From UMGS755 sp045590535 (GTDB lineage: Bacteria > Bacillota > Clostridia > UBA1381 > UBA9506), in the NCBI GenBank assembly GCA_045590535.1, contig JAZNRE010000003.1, positions 1 through 11,585 on the forward strand: DNA of 11,585 nt. Reading direction: 5' to 3'. Position 1 is the stretch's first letter, and each line of letters starts with the position of its first letter. The notes under the pieces are model-generated. The model saw only the letters and a program-made list of their open reading frames with translations, was not told the DNA's origin and made no database searches. A program made the position numbers and the translations under genes. Below are positions 5,871-11,520 of this stretch, piece after piece.

Positions 5871-8153
5871 TTATTTCTCAACTTCAACCATTTTAAAGCC
5901 TTCAACAATGTCGCCTTCTTTAATGTCATTAAAGTTTTCAATGCCCAAACCGCATTCATAACCGGAGTGCACTTCTTTCACATCATCCTTAAAGCGTTTG
6001 AGTGAAGCCAGCTTGCCTTCATGAACAACAATACCATCACGAACAAGACGAACCTGGGTGTTACGCGCAATGGTACCATCCTGAACATAGCAACCGGCAA
6101 TGGTACCCACATTGGATACACGGAAGGTCTGACGAATTTCTGCATGACCTGTTACTTCCTCACGGAAGGTGGGCTCAAGCATACCCTTCATAGCTGCTTC
6201 AATTTCTTCAATGGCATTATAAATAACACGATACATACGAATGTCAACACCCTGACGCTCTGCACTGGCAGCAGCACCGGGGTCGGGACGAACATTAAAG
6301 CCGACAATGATGGCATTGGAAGCAAAGGCAAGCATAACATCGGACTCACGAATGGCACCCACACCACCGTGAATAACTTTCACACGAACTTCTTCATTAG
6401 ACAGCTTTTCCAAAGACTGACGCACAGCCTCAACAGAACCCTGCACATCGGCTTTAACAATGATGTTCAGTTCTTTAACCTGACCTTCTTTAATGCGGTC
6501 AAACAAATCTTCCAAGGTTACAGCAGAATGAGCTTTGATGCGCTCATCCTTTTGCTGCTGTTTTCTCTTTTCGATCACATTTCTGCCCCGGCGTTCATCG
6601 TCAATGGCATAGAACAGATCGCCGCCATCAGGTGTTTCGGAAAGACCGGTAATCTCAACAGGGACAGATGGTGTGGCCTTTTTAATCTTTTTGCCCTTAT
6701 CGTCCAGCATGGCGCGAACATGGCCAATGGCTGTGCCGGCCAAAACAATGTCGCCCACTTTCAGCGTTCCGTTCTGCACCAAAACTGTTGCAACAGGACC
6801 ACGGCCTTTATCGAGACGGGATTCAATAACAATACCCTTGGCTCTGCGGTTGGGATTGGCCTTGAGTTCACGCATTTCAGCAACCAGCAGGACCATTTCC
6901 AAAAGGCCTTCAATGTTCAGCTTTTTCTTGGCTGAAACTTCAACACAAATGGTGTCACCGCCCCAATCTTCAGGAACAAGACCGTGCTCGGTCAAATCCT
7001 GCTTGATGCGGTCGGGGTTGGCACCTTCTTTATCAATTTTGTTAATGGCAACAATAATGCTGAGTTCTGCTGCTTTGGCATGGTTAATGGCCTCAATGGT
7101 CTGGGGCATAACGCCGTCATCGGCAGCCACAACCAAAATAGCAATATCTGTAGCCTGGGCACCACGGGCACGCATAGCTGTGAAAGCTTCGTGACCGGGG
7201 GTATCTAAAAATGTAATTTTCTTATCATGAATGCGAACACGGTGCGCACCGATATGCTGTGTGATACCGCCGGCTTCCGTATCGGTAACATTTGTGCTTC
7301 GGATGGCATCCAAAAGCGAAGTTTTACCGTGGTCAACATGACCCATAACCACAACAACGGGGGAACGGGGCTCTAAATCTTCCGGTGCATCTTCATGGTC
7401 GTCAAAGAGGATTTCTTCATCGGTTAAAATGATTTCGTGCTCCACTTCTGCACCTAAATCTTCTGCAATCAAAGCTGCCACATCATATTCAACGGTTTGG
7501 CTGATGGCAGCCATAATGCCTAAAGCCATCAACTTTTTAATAACCTCTGTGGGCGATACACCAAGGCGAGAGGCCAGTTCACCAACGGAAATTTCGTTGG
7601 GGATTAAAACCTTTTTCTTCTCTTTTTTAACCTTTTGTTCCTTAACAGGCTGTTGTTGTTTTGCCTTGTTCGTTACCATGTTATCACGGTGACGGTTGCC
7701 ACCCTTTTTAAGCTTTTGCACTTTAACATGGTCTTTTTCAGAAACATTGGTGGGTGCCAGTTCTTCCAGCTTTTCTGTATCCATTTTATTGGCGTCGATA
7801 ACCGTTTGACGGGTGTCAACATGACGCACTTTTCTCTTAATGGGTTCGTTCGAAATTTCAACTTCTGCTACAGGCTCTTGCGGTGCTGCTTCACCTTCTT
7901 CCTTGGCTGCCTTTTTCTTCTTTTGAGCCGGAGCAGGAGCAGCGGCAGGTGCTTTGTCACGACCAAATTTAGGGATTTCCACAGCCTTATTAAAACGCTG
8001 TGTAAATATCTCAAAAATAATGTCAAGCTGATCGTCTTCAAGCACTGTCATATGGTTTTTAATCTCATAGCCATATTCTGCTAAAAGAGCAATCAATTCC
8101 TTTGAATTTGTATCCAGCAACTTGGCCAGTTCATGTACTCTCACTTTTATCAT
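5871..8153 (-). CDS. infB: Translation initiation factor IF-2
   Basis: This 760-residue GTPase brings initiator fMet-tRNA to the 30S subunit and promotes subunit joining. A first IF2N helical domain covers about residues 1-52. A charged, low-complexity linker of about 65-182 is rich in Ala, Lys, Glu and Gln. A second IF2N domain spans about 185-237. The G domain has GHVDHGKT (271-278), the switch I element GITQHIG (296-302), DTPGH (317-321), NKID (371-374) and the G5 motif VSAKKK, all intact. Domain II follows, then domain III with the KADVQGSVEAV segment, and the C-terminal fMet-tRNA-binding domain, ending FKMVEVEK. Length is near that of Bacillus IF2. GGAGGTG lies about 9 bases before ATG 8153. 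The gene starts only 40 bp after rnpM, leaving no room for ylxQ. Confidence 0.98.
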   Translation of the reverse strand: MIKVRVHELAKLLDTNSKELIALLAEYGYEIKNHMTVLEDDQLDIIFEIFTQRFNKAVEIPKFGRDKAPAAAPAPAQKKKKAAKEEGEAAPQEPVAEVEISNEPIKRKVRHVDTRQTVIDANKMDTEKLEELAPTNVSEKDHVKVQKLKKGGNRHRDNMVTNKAKQQQPVKEQKVKKEKKKVLIPNEISVGELASRLGVSPTEVIKKLMALGIMAAISQTVEYDVAALIAEDLGAEVEHEIILTDEEILFDDHEDAPEDLEPRSPVVVVMGHVDHGKTSLLDAIRSTNVTDTEAGGITQHIGAHRVRIHDKKITFLDTPGHEAFTAMRARGAQATDIAILVVAADDGVMPQTIEAINHAKAAELSIIVAINKIDKEGANPDRIKQDLTEHGLVPEDWGGDTICVEVSAKKKLNIEGLLEMVLLVAEMRELKANPNRRAKGIVIESRLDKGRGPVATVLVQNGTLKVGDIVLAGTAIGHVRAMLDDKGKKIKKATPSVPVEITGLSETPDGGDLFYAIDDERRGRNVIEKRKQQQKDERIKAHSAVTLEDLFDRIKEGQVKELNIIVKADVQGSVEAVRQSLEKLSNEEVRVKVIHGGVGAIRESDVMLAFASNAIIVGFNVRPDPGAAASAERQGVDIRMYRVIYNAIEEIEAAMKGMLEPTFREEVTGHAEIRQTFRVSNVGTIAGCYVQDGTIARNTQVRLVRDGIVVHEGKLASLKRFKDDVKEVHSGYECGLGIENFNDIKEGDIVEGFKMVEVEK

Positions 8154-8193
8154 TCAACAACACCTCCGAAATTTTGAAAAACGCCGCATCCCC

Positions 8194-8493
8194 TCAGGAT
8201 TTCACGGGTTTTGTTGACTCGCTGTTTGTTTCTGTCAACTGTAATGTTTGGGCTATAGCCCAGTAAACGCTGTCATCGACAGCTTGTTTAAAGGCTCTGT
8301 TTAACCGTTTTTGACGAATCAGCTTTTCAAGACATTCCGGGCTCTTGCAAAGATATGCGCCCCGCCCTGCTGACTTTCCGTTTTGGTCAAAACAAATGCC
8401 CTCTTCATTTTTAACAATTCGCACAAGACTTGTTTTGGGAAACTTTTGCCCACAGCAAACGCATTCCCGGATTGGCTCATGCCCTCTTTTCAT
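8194..8493 (-). CDS. rnpM: RnpM/YlxR-family RNA-binding protein
   Basis: This 99-residue protein of the YlxR (DUF448) family is encoded in its usual place between nusA and infB. It has the diagnostic pattern: RECVCCGQK near the start, LVRIV, then the GRGAYLC segment (about 47-53) and CLEKLIRQKRLNRAF. Four cysteines in two pairs are present. Bacillus YlxR, renamed RnpM, has been reported to bind the RNase P RNA and dampen its activity. I chose ATG 8493, which lies 7 bp after the nusA stop. Its GGAGG site sits about 12 bases upstream inside the last nusA codons, slightly far but the best available. A TTG 10 codons upstream would place the start inside nusA. The tail after residue 85 is polar and probably disordered. 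Confidence 0.93.
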   Translation of the reverse strand: MKRGHEPIRECVCCGQKFPKTSLVRIVKNEEGICFDQNGKSAGRGAYLCKSPECLEKLIRQKRLNRAFKQAVDDSVYWAIAQTLQLTETNSESTKPVKS

Positions 8494-8500
8494 AATCTGA

Positions 8501-9529
8501 TTATTCCTCCGGCTTAATATCAATTTTCCAGCCTGTTAATTTTGCTGCAAGTCTTGCATTTTGTCCGGACTTACCAATGGCAAGGGACAATTGATGTGCC
8601 GGCACAACAACATGAGCCGAATGAGCTTCTTCATCAATATCAACGCTGATAACCTCAGAAGGGCTCAAAGCTTCTTCAATAAACTGAGCCGGCTCTTCAT
8701 GGTAGCGGACAATATCTATTTTTTCCCCACAAAGTTCATCGCATACATATTGTACACGGGTTCCACGAGGACCAACGCAGGAACCAACCGCATCCACATT
8801 TTCATCGGTACTGAAAACGGAGATTTTGCTTCTTGAACCTGCTTCTCTTGCAATAGTTTTAATTTCAACAATGCCATCAGAAAGTTCAGGCACTTCCTGC
8901 TCAAACAGGCACCGAACAAGACCAGGATGACTTCTTGACAGAGTGAGCTTTGGACCTTCACGAGTGCTCTTTATGCCCACTACATAGAACTTATAGCGTG
9001 AGCCGGGCTGATAGGTTTCACCTGCAAGCTGCTCATTAAAAGGCAGTTCAGCTTCCTGTGCGCCGTCAATCTGCACGATCACGCCGCGCTTGTCAAGCTT
9101 GGTAATAACACCGCTAATCAGGGTGTTTTCTTTACCACGATAGTATTCATAAGCATTTTCATTTTCTGCTTCGTTAATGCGCTGCACCACAACCTGCTTA
9201 GCTGTTTGTGCTGCGATGCGACCAAAGTCTTTGGGCAGAATTTCAATATTAACGGTGTCGCCTAATTGGTATCTTCCATCGATTTCCTGGGCTTCTGAAA
9301 GACCCATTTCAACATTGGCATCCAAAACCTCTTCAACAACAGTTTTCTGCTGACAAAGGCGGATGGCACCGGTTGTACGGTCGATGGTTGCTTCTACATT
9401 CTGCGCATGACCGTAATTTTTTTTATAAGCAACAATCAAGGCTTTTTCAATGGCCTCTAAAATGATTTCCTTGTCAATACCTTTACTTGTTGACAATTCT
9501 GTCAAGGCGGACATAAATTCCTGATTCAT
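8501..9529 (-). CDS. nusA: Transcription termination/antitermination factor NusA
   Basis: This 342-residue factor binds RNA polymerase and nascent RNA and controls pausing, intrinsic termination and rRNA antitermination. The N-terminal polymerase-binding domain covers about 1-125. The S1 domain (about 135-200) contains ISGVITKLDKRGVIVQIDG. KH1 carries GPRG at 253-256 and KH2 carries GKSG at 319-322. The protein ends right after KH2 (GWKIDIKPEE), without the acidic repeats found in gammaproteobacterial NusA; this is normal for Firmicutes. I chose ATG 9529: the GTG 18 bases upstream is part of the GTGGAGGTC Shine-Dalgarno itself. The gene lies 66 bp after rimP and 7 bp before rnpM. NusA is often autoregulated through its leader RNA, so the rimP leader hairpin is a natural place to look. 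Confidence 0.97.
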   Translation of the reverse strand: MNQEFMSALTELSTSKGIDKEIILEAIEKALIVAYKKNYGHAQNVEATIDRTTGAIRLCQQKTVVEEVLDANVEMGLSEAQEIDGRYQLGDTVNIEILPKDFGRIAAQTAKQVVVQRINEAENENAYEYYRGKENTLISGVITKLDKRGVIVQIDGAQEAELPFNEQLAGETYQPGSRYKFYVVGIKSTREGPKLTLSRSHPGLVRCLFEQEVPELSDGIVEIKTIAREAGSRSKISVFSTDENVDAVGSCVGPRGTRVQYVCDELCGEKIDIVRYHEEPAQFIEEALSPSEVISVDIDEEAHSAHVVVPAHQLSLAIGKSGQNARLAAKLTGWKIDIKPEE

Positions 9530-9595
9530 GATGTTTTTGACCTCCACATCTAAATTTGCGTAAGTTTATTTATGTTAATGTTTTTATTTTCAAAA

Positions 9596-10057
9596 TTAAA
9601 AAACCACGGTTAACCGAACCGATGCAACCTGGCTCATGGGCAGCTCTAAAATCTGATTTTCATACCGCACCGACAAAATCTCTTTAGAATAACCGCAAAG
9701 CTCTGCCGTGAACTCTTTAACGCCTTGCACCGGGGCATAAAGCTTAACATCGATTAAATGACCGATATATTGCATAAAGTCTGATTCTCTTTTAAGCTTT
9801 CTGTCAAGACCGGCAGAAGAAACTTCTAAAGAATAAGGCGAAGAGATTGGGTCAAGAGCATCCAGCTTTTCAGAAAGAGCAACGCTGATTTTTTCACAAT
9901 CATCAATTGAAGCGCCATGTTCTTTATCAATATAAACCCGCAGAACATGAGACTTGCCTTCTTTTACAAATTCCACATCCCAAACAGATACATGATTGGC
10001 AAAGGCAATGGGCTCTACCAATTCAAAAATCAATTGTTCTATTTTGGAATATGCCAT
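9596..10057 (-). CDS. rimP: Ribosome maturation factor RimP
   Basis: This 153-residue protein helps assemble the 30S subunit and heads the nusA-infB operon, as in most bacteria. The N-terminal alpha/beta domain covers about 1-85 and shows WDVEFVKEGKSHVLRVYID, then DDCEKIS and the family signature YSLEVSSAGLDRKLK at 75-89. The C-terminal SH3-like barrel covers about 90-153. Two positions in the signature differ from the usual SSPG...RPL: the proline after SS is alanine (A82) and the one before the final leucine is lysine (K87). ATG 10057 has AAGGAG about 8 bases upstream. The 173 bp ahead of the gene contains a strong hairpin but no promoter I would call with confidence. Identity is secure from signature, length and gene order. 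Confidence 0.95.
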   Translation of the reverse strand: MAYSKIEQLIFELVEPIAFANHVSVWDVEFVKEGKSHVLRVYIDKEHGASIDDCEKISVALSEKLDALDPISSPYSLEVSSAGLDRKLKRESDFMQYIGHLIDVKLYAPVQGVKEFTAELCGYSKEILSVRYENQILELPMSQVASVRLTVVF

Positions 10058-10230
10058 GTCACATTCTCCTTATCGTTTCAAGATTTGTTCATACAATAGG
10101 AAAGAGTGGGAATTAGCCCACTCTTTCACCAGTTACTATTAAATCCGTAACACGCAAGCTTTAAAAGCCTTAAAACGCACCATACACAACACCAAAAGGG
10201 ATGTTCTGTTTCAAATCCTCAAAGCAGGGA
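10058..10230 (-). promoter_or_regulatory. Leader region of the rimP-nusA-infB operon
   Basis: This is the longest gap inside the minus-strand gene run, 173 bp between the zinc-ribbon stop and the rimP start. It holds the perfect hairpin described separately, a weak GTTAC/GTAAC inverted repeat close upstream of it, and the GT-rich stretch at 10181-10200. Possible but poor sigma-A boxes are visible (for example TTGTGT followed after 17 bases by TTTTAA). None is convincing, so the transcription start of the operon remains unassigned. The length fits a 5' leader used for autoregulation. Confidence 0.5.
10100..10127 (-). promoter_or_regulatory. Perfect 11-bp stem-loop in the rimP leader
   Basis: GAAAGAGTGGG at 10100-10110 pairs without a mismatch to CCCACTCTTTC at 10117-10127, leaving a 6-base loop (CTAATT in the minus-strand RNA). 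The 3' side of the stem is 42 bases from the rimP start codon, so the ribosome binding site stays free. On the minus strand the stem is followed by CCTATTGTATG, with no T-run beyond the TTT in the stem, so it is not a canonical intrinsic terminator. On the plus strand it is followed by ACCAGT, again without a T-run. It may be a regulatory, stability or processing element of the operon messenger. Confidence 0.72.
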
Positions 10231-10500
10231 TTATCTGTGGTTCGCAAAGCATTCGCTGCAATACACCGGTCTGTCTTCCTTCGGCTCGAAAGGCACTTGT
10301 GCTTCCTTACCGCAGTCAGCGCAGATAGCTGTGTGCATTTCTCTGGACTGCCTTAAGCTGTTCTTTCTTGCAATTCTGCATTCCTTGCAACGAGTCGGTT
10401 CATTTTCGAAACCTTTCTCTGCATAGAATTCCTGTTCGCCAGCTGTGAATACAAATTCTGCACCACAATCTTTGCAAACTAAAGTCTTGTCTTCGTACAT
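10231..10500 (-). CDS. Double zinc-ribbon small protein of unknown function
   Basis: This 89-residue protein has two treble-CxxC zinc sites. The first uses C9/C12 and C38/C41 (CKDC...CKEC) around the segment EFVFTAGEQEFYAEKGF. The second uses C60/C63 and C81/C84 (CADC...CSEC). The N-terminal half fits the clostridial zinc-ribbon family often labelled zf-trcl; the C-terminal half resembles the CxxC-x-CxxC zinc domain of small Firmicutes proteins. No catalytic residues or membrane segments are seen, so binding of nucleic acid or protein is a reasonable inference only. ATG 10500 is preceded by GAGGG. It sits after the sigH terminator-like hairpin and before the rimP leader, in the same direction as both. 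A promoter between the hairpin and the gene is not clear; an AT-rich stretch lies there. Confidence 0.87.
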   Translation of the reverse strand: MYEDKTLVCKDCGAEFVFTAGEQEFYAEKGFENEPTRCKECRIARKNSLRQSREMHTAICADCGKEAQVPFEPKEDRPVYCSECFANHR

Positions 10501-10532
10501 GTAGTTTCCCTCACTTTGATAATAAAAAATTT

Positions 10533-10560
10533 ATTGTAAAGAAGGAGCAAGCTCCTTTTT
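10533..10560 (-). terminator. Terminator-like hairpin after sigH
   Basis: The minus strand reads AAAAAGGAG, loop CTTG, CTCCTTCTTT. The core AAGGAG/CTCCTT stem lies at 10542-10557 and is extended imperfectly by the flanking A and T runs. The plus strand has a tighter T-run (CTTTTT) after the same stem, so the hairpin could work in both directions. On the minus strand it should end at least part of the sigH transcript, with some read-through into the zinc-ribbon gene possible because the T-run is interrupted. Confidence 0.6.
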
Positions 10561-10588
10561 ACCAAAACACAACACAACCAACACAACA
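10561..10588 (-). other. 28-base G/U-only tract directly after the sigH stop codon
   Basis: Read on the minus strand, the 28 bases between the sigH TAG and the terminator-like hairpin consist only of G and T. They are built from TGTTGTG and TGG units. The 9-mer GTGTTGTGT (ACACAACAC on the plus strand) occurs here at 10567-10575 and, overlapping the stop codon by one base, at 10581-10589. It appears again in the rimP leader at 10184-10192. The composition is unlike the A/T-rich spacers nearby. Function is unknown. Confidence 0.6.
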
Positions 10589-11215
10589 CTAACCAATTAA
10601 AAACCGTTCAAGCTTTCGCTTAATACGCTGCAGTGCATTGTCGATTGATTTCGGGTCTTTGCCCATATAAACAGCAATTTTCCCATAAGACATGCCGTTT
10701 AAGTAGTGCATTAAAACCCGTGCTTCAAATCTCGACAACGCCTTATCAATTTGGCCTTCAATACCAACCATATTTTCTTTTTCAATCATGATTTGTTCAG
10801 GGTCGTTTCCGCTTTTAAAAGCATCCCGTTCCAAATTAACACTTCCCTCGCCCCTGTCCAATGAAACATAGGTGTTAAGGGGGGCATGCTTTTGCCTTGT
10901 GGATGTTTTAACCGCTGAAATAATCTGCCGGGTAATGCAAAGCTCTGCAAAGGTTTTAAAACTGACGCCTCGTTCGGCCTTAAAACTTCGAATAGCTTTA
11001 AACAGCCCGATCATACCCTCTTGAATCACATCGTCACGATCGGCTCCGCACAAAAAATATGTTTTAGAGCGCATCATAACAAATGATTTATAGCGATTGA
11101 CAAGCACCTCAATGGCCAAAGCGTTATCTTGTTTTGCATGTAAGACCAACTCTTCGTCTTTCAGCTTGGCAAAATCAACAGTCGCACCCTTTGGGGTTGA
11201 ATCCTCGGGAACCAT
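10589..11215 (-). CDS. sigH: SigH/Spo0H-family RNA polymerase sigma factor
   Basis: This 208-residue alternative sigma factor of the sigma-70 family is close in length to Bacillus SigH (Spo0H), which directs transition-phase, competence and early sporulation genes. Region 2 (about 20-110) includes the core-binding and -10 recognition segment DDVIQEGMIGLFKAIRSF (61-78) followed by GVSFKTFAELCITRQIISAVK (83-103). A variable linker of about 105-150 follows. Region 4 (about 155-205) ends with the helix-turn-helix MSYGKIAVYMGKDPKSIDNALQRIKRKL. ATG 11215 has GGAGG about 6 bases upstream. A near-consensus sigma-A promoter lies 35-63 bases upstream, so basal transcription is probably vegetative. Presence fits a spore-former or a relative, but SigH also occurs in non-sporulating Firmicutes. 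The adjacent rpmG-secE-nusG genes known from Bacillus are not here. Confidence 0.93.
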   Translation of the reverse strand: MVPEDSTPKGATVDFAKLKDEELVLHAKQDNALAIEVLVNRYKSFVMMRSKTYFLCGADRDDVIQEGMIGLFKAIRSFKAERGVSFKTFAELCITRQIISAVKTSTRQKHAPLNTYVSLDRGEGSVNLERDAFKSGNDPEQIMIEKENMVGIEGQIDKALSRFEARVLMHYLNGMSYGKIAVYMGKDPKSIDNALQRIKRKLERFLIG

Positions 11216-11249
11216 ATGGAACCTCCTGCCAACTCACTATTCTTTTTTC

Positions 11250-11278
11250 ATTATATGATAATGAAAGAAGAAAGTCAA
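11250..11278 (-). promoter_or_regulatory. Sigma-A promoter of sigH
   Basis: On the minus strand TTGACT (11273-11278) and TATAAT (11250-11255) are separated by exactly 17 bases. The expected start is near 11243, giving a leader of about 28 bases before the ATG. The -10 box is perfect and the -35 box has one mismatch. An A/T-rich palindrome lies immediately upstream. Confidence 0.88.
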
Positions 11279-11282
11279 GCAT

Positions 11283-11302
11283 AATTAAAAAATTTTTTAA
11301 TT
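11283..11302. repeat. 20-bp perfect A/T palindrome between divergent promoters
   Basis: The sequence is AATT, six A, six T, AATT, a perfect inverted repeat centred between 11292 and 11293. It lies upstream of the -35 box of the sigH promoter and, on the other strand, about 16 bp upstream of the -35 box of the tRNA promoter. Such A-tracts are intrinsically bent and can act as UP elements for the RNA polymerase alpha subunit. A dimeric repressor site is the other reading. A further T7 run at 11301-11307 extends the AT-rich zone on the tRNA side. Confidence 0.6.
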
Positions 11303-11318
11303 TTTTTGAAATTTTCTC

Positions 11319-11347
11319 TTGCATTTATCATAATTTTGTGCTATAAT
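11319..11347 (+). promoter_or_regulatory. Sigma-A promoter of the tRNA-Ser gene
   Basis: TTGCAT (11319-11324) and TATAAT (11342-11347) are spaced by exactly 17 bases on the plus strand. The predicted start is near 11354, about 33 bases before the mature tRNA. The short precursor leader holds a small GCCTT-GTTG-AAGGC stem at 11356-11369. Confidence 0.87.
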
Positions 11348-11386
11348 CACGTAGTGCCTTGTTGAAGGCTAATAAAATAGTGTTTT

Positions 11387-11478
11387 GGAGAGGTGGCTGA
11401 GCTGGCCTAAGGCGCACGATTGGAAATCGTGTAACGGCTAATACCGGTTCGAGGGTTCGAATCCCTCCCTCTCCGCCA
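11387..11478 (+). tRNA. tRNA-Ser (anticodon GGA)
   Basis: This 92-base class II tRNA reads UCC and UCU serine codons. The acceptor stem GGAGAGG pairs fully with CCTCTCC (11468-11474), followed by discriminator G and an encoded CCA. The anticodon stem CACGA/TCGTG encloses the 7-base loop TTGGAAA with anticodon GGA at 11422-11424. The long variable arm follows (about 11432-11449), as expected for tRNA-Ser. The T stem GAGGG/CCCTC closes the loop TTCGAAT. It is transcribed on its own, opposite to every protein gene in the window. Confidence 0.97.
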
Positions 11479-11520
11479 TAAAATCACGGCAACACCGCAG
11501 GTTGTGCCGTGATTTTTATT
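11479..11520 (+). terminator. Intrinsic terminator of tRNA-Ser
   Basis: AAAATCACGGCA (11480-11491) pairs with TGCCGTGATTTT (11505-11516) across a 13-base loop, and the stem runs into a T-rich tail (TTTTTATTT). It starts one base after the CCA end, so the precursor needs little 3' trimming. The stem is long enough to act as a good rho-independent terminator. Read on the opposite strand it has the matching run AAAATAAAAA ahead of it and TTTTAT after it, so it may also stop transcripts entering from the right. Confidence 0.87.

Noticed and set aside
6021..6935. Plus-strand open frame of 304 codons opposite infB
   Set aside because: It lies wholly antisense to the conserved GTPase and C-terminal domains of IF2. 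Its Asn/Thr-rich low-complexity product and lack of a Shine-Dalgarno or promoter mark it as a reading-frame shadow.
6673..8084. Further plus-strand frames opposite infB (6673-7194 and 7635-8084)
   Set aside because: They are antisense to intact infB domains, with biased Phe/Cys/Ser-rich products and no start signals.
8494..8523. TTG at 8523 as rnpM start inside nusA
   Set aside because: The added ten residues are not conserved and would include the ribosome binding site for ATG 8493.
9530..9547. GTG at 9547 as nusA start
   Set aside because: This GTG is part of the GTGGAGGTC ribosome binding site that serves ATG 9529.
10139..10183. 14-residue minus-strand frame in the rimP leader, considered as a leader peptide
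   Set aside because: There is no ribosome binding site and no run of regulatory codons, so it is not supported as a translated attenuator.
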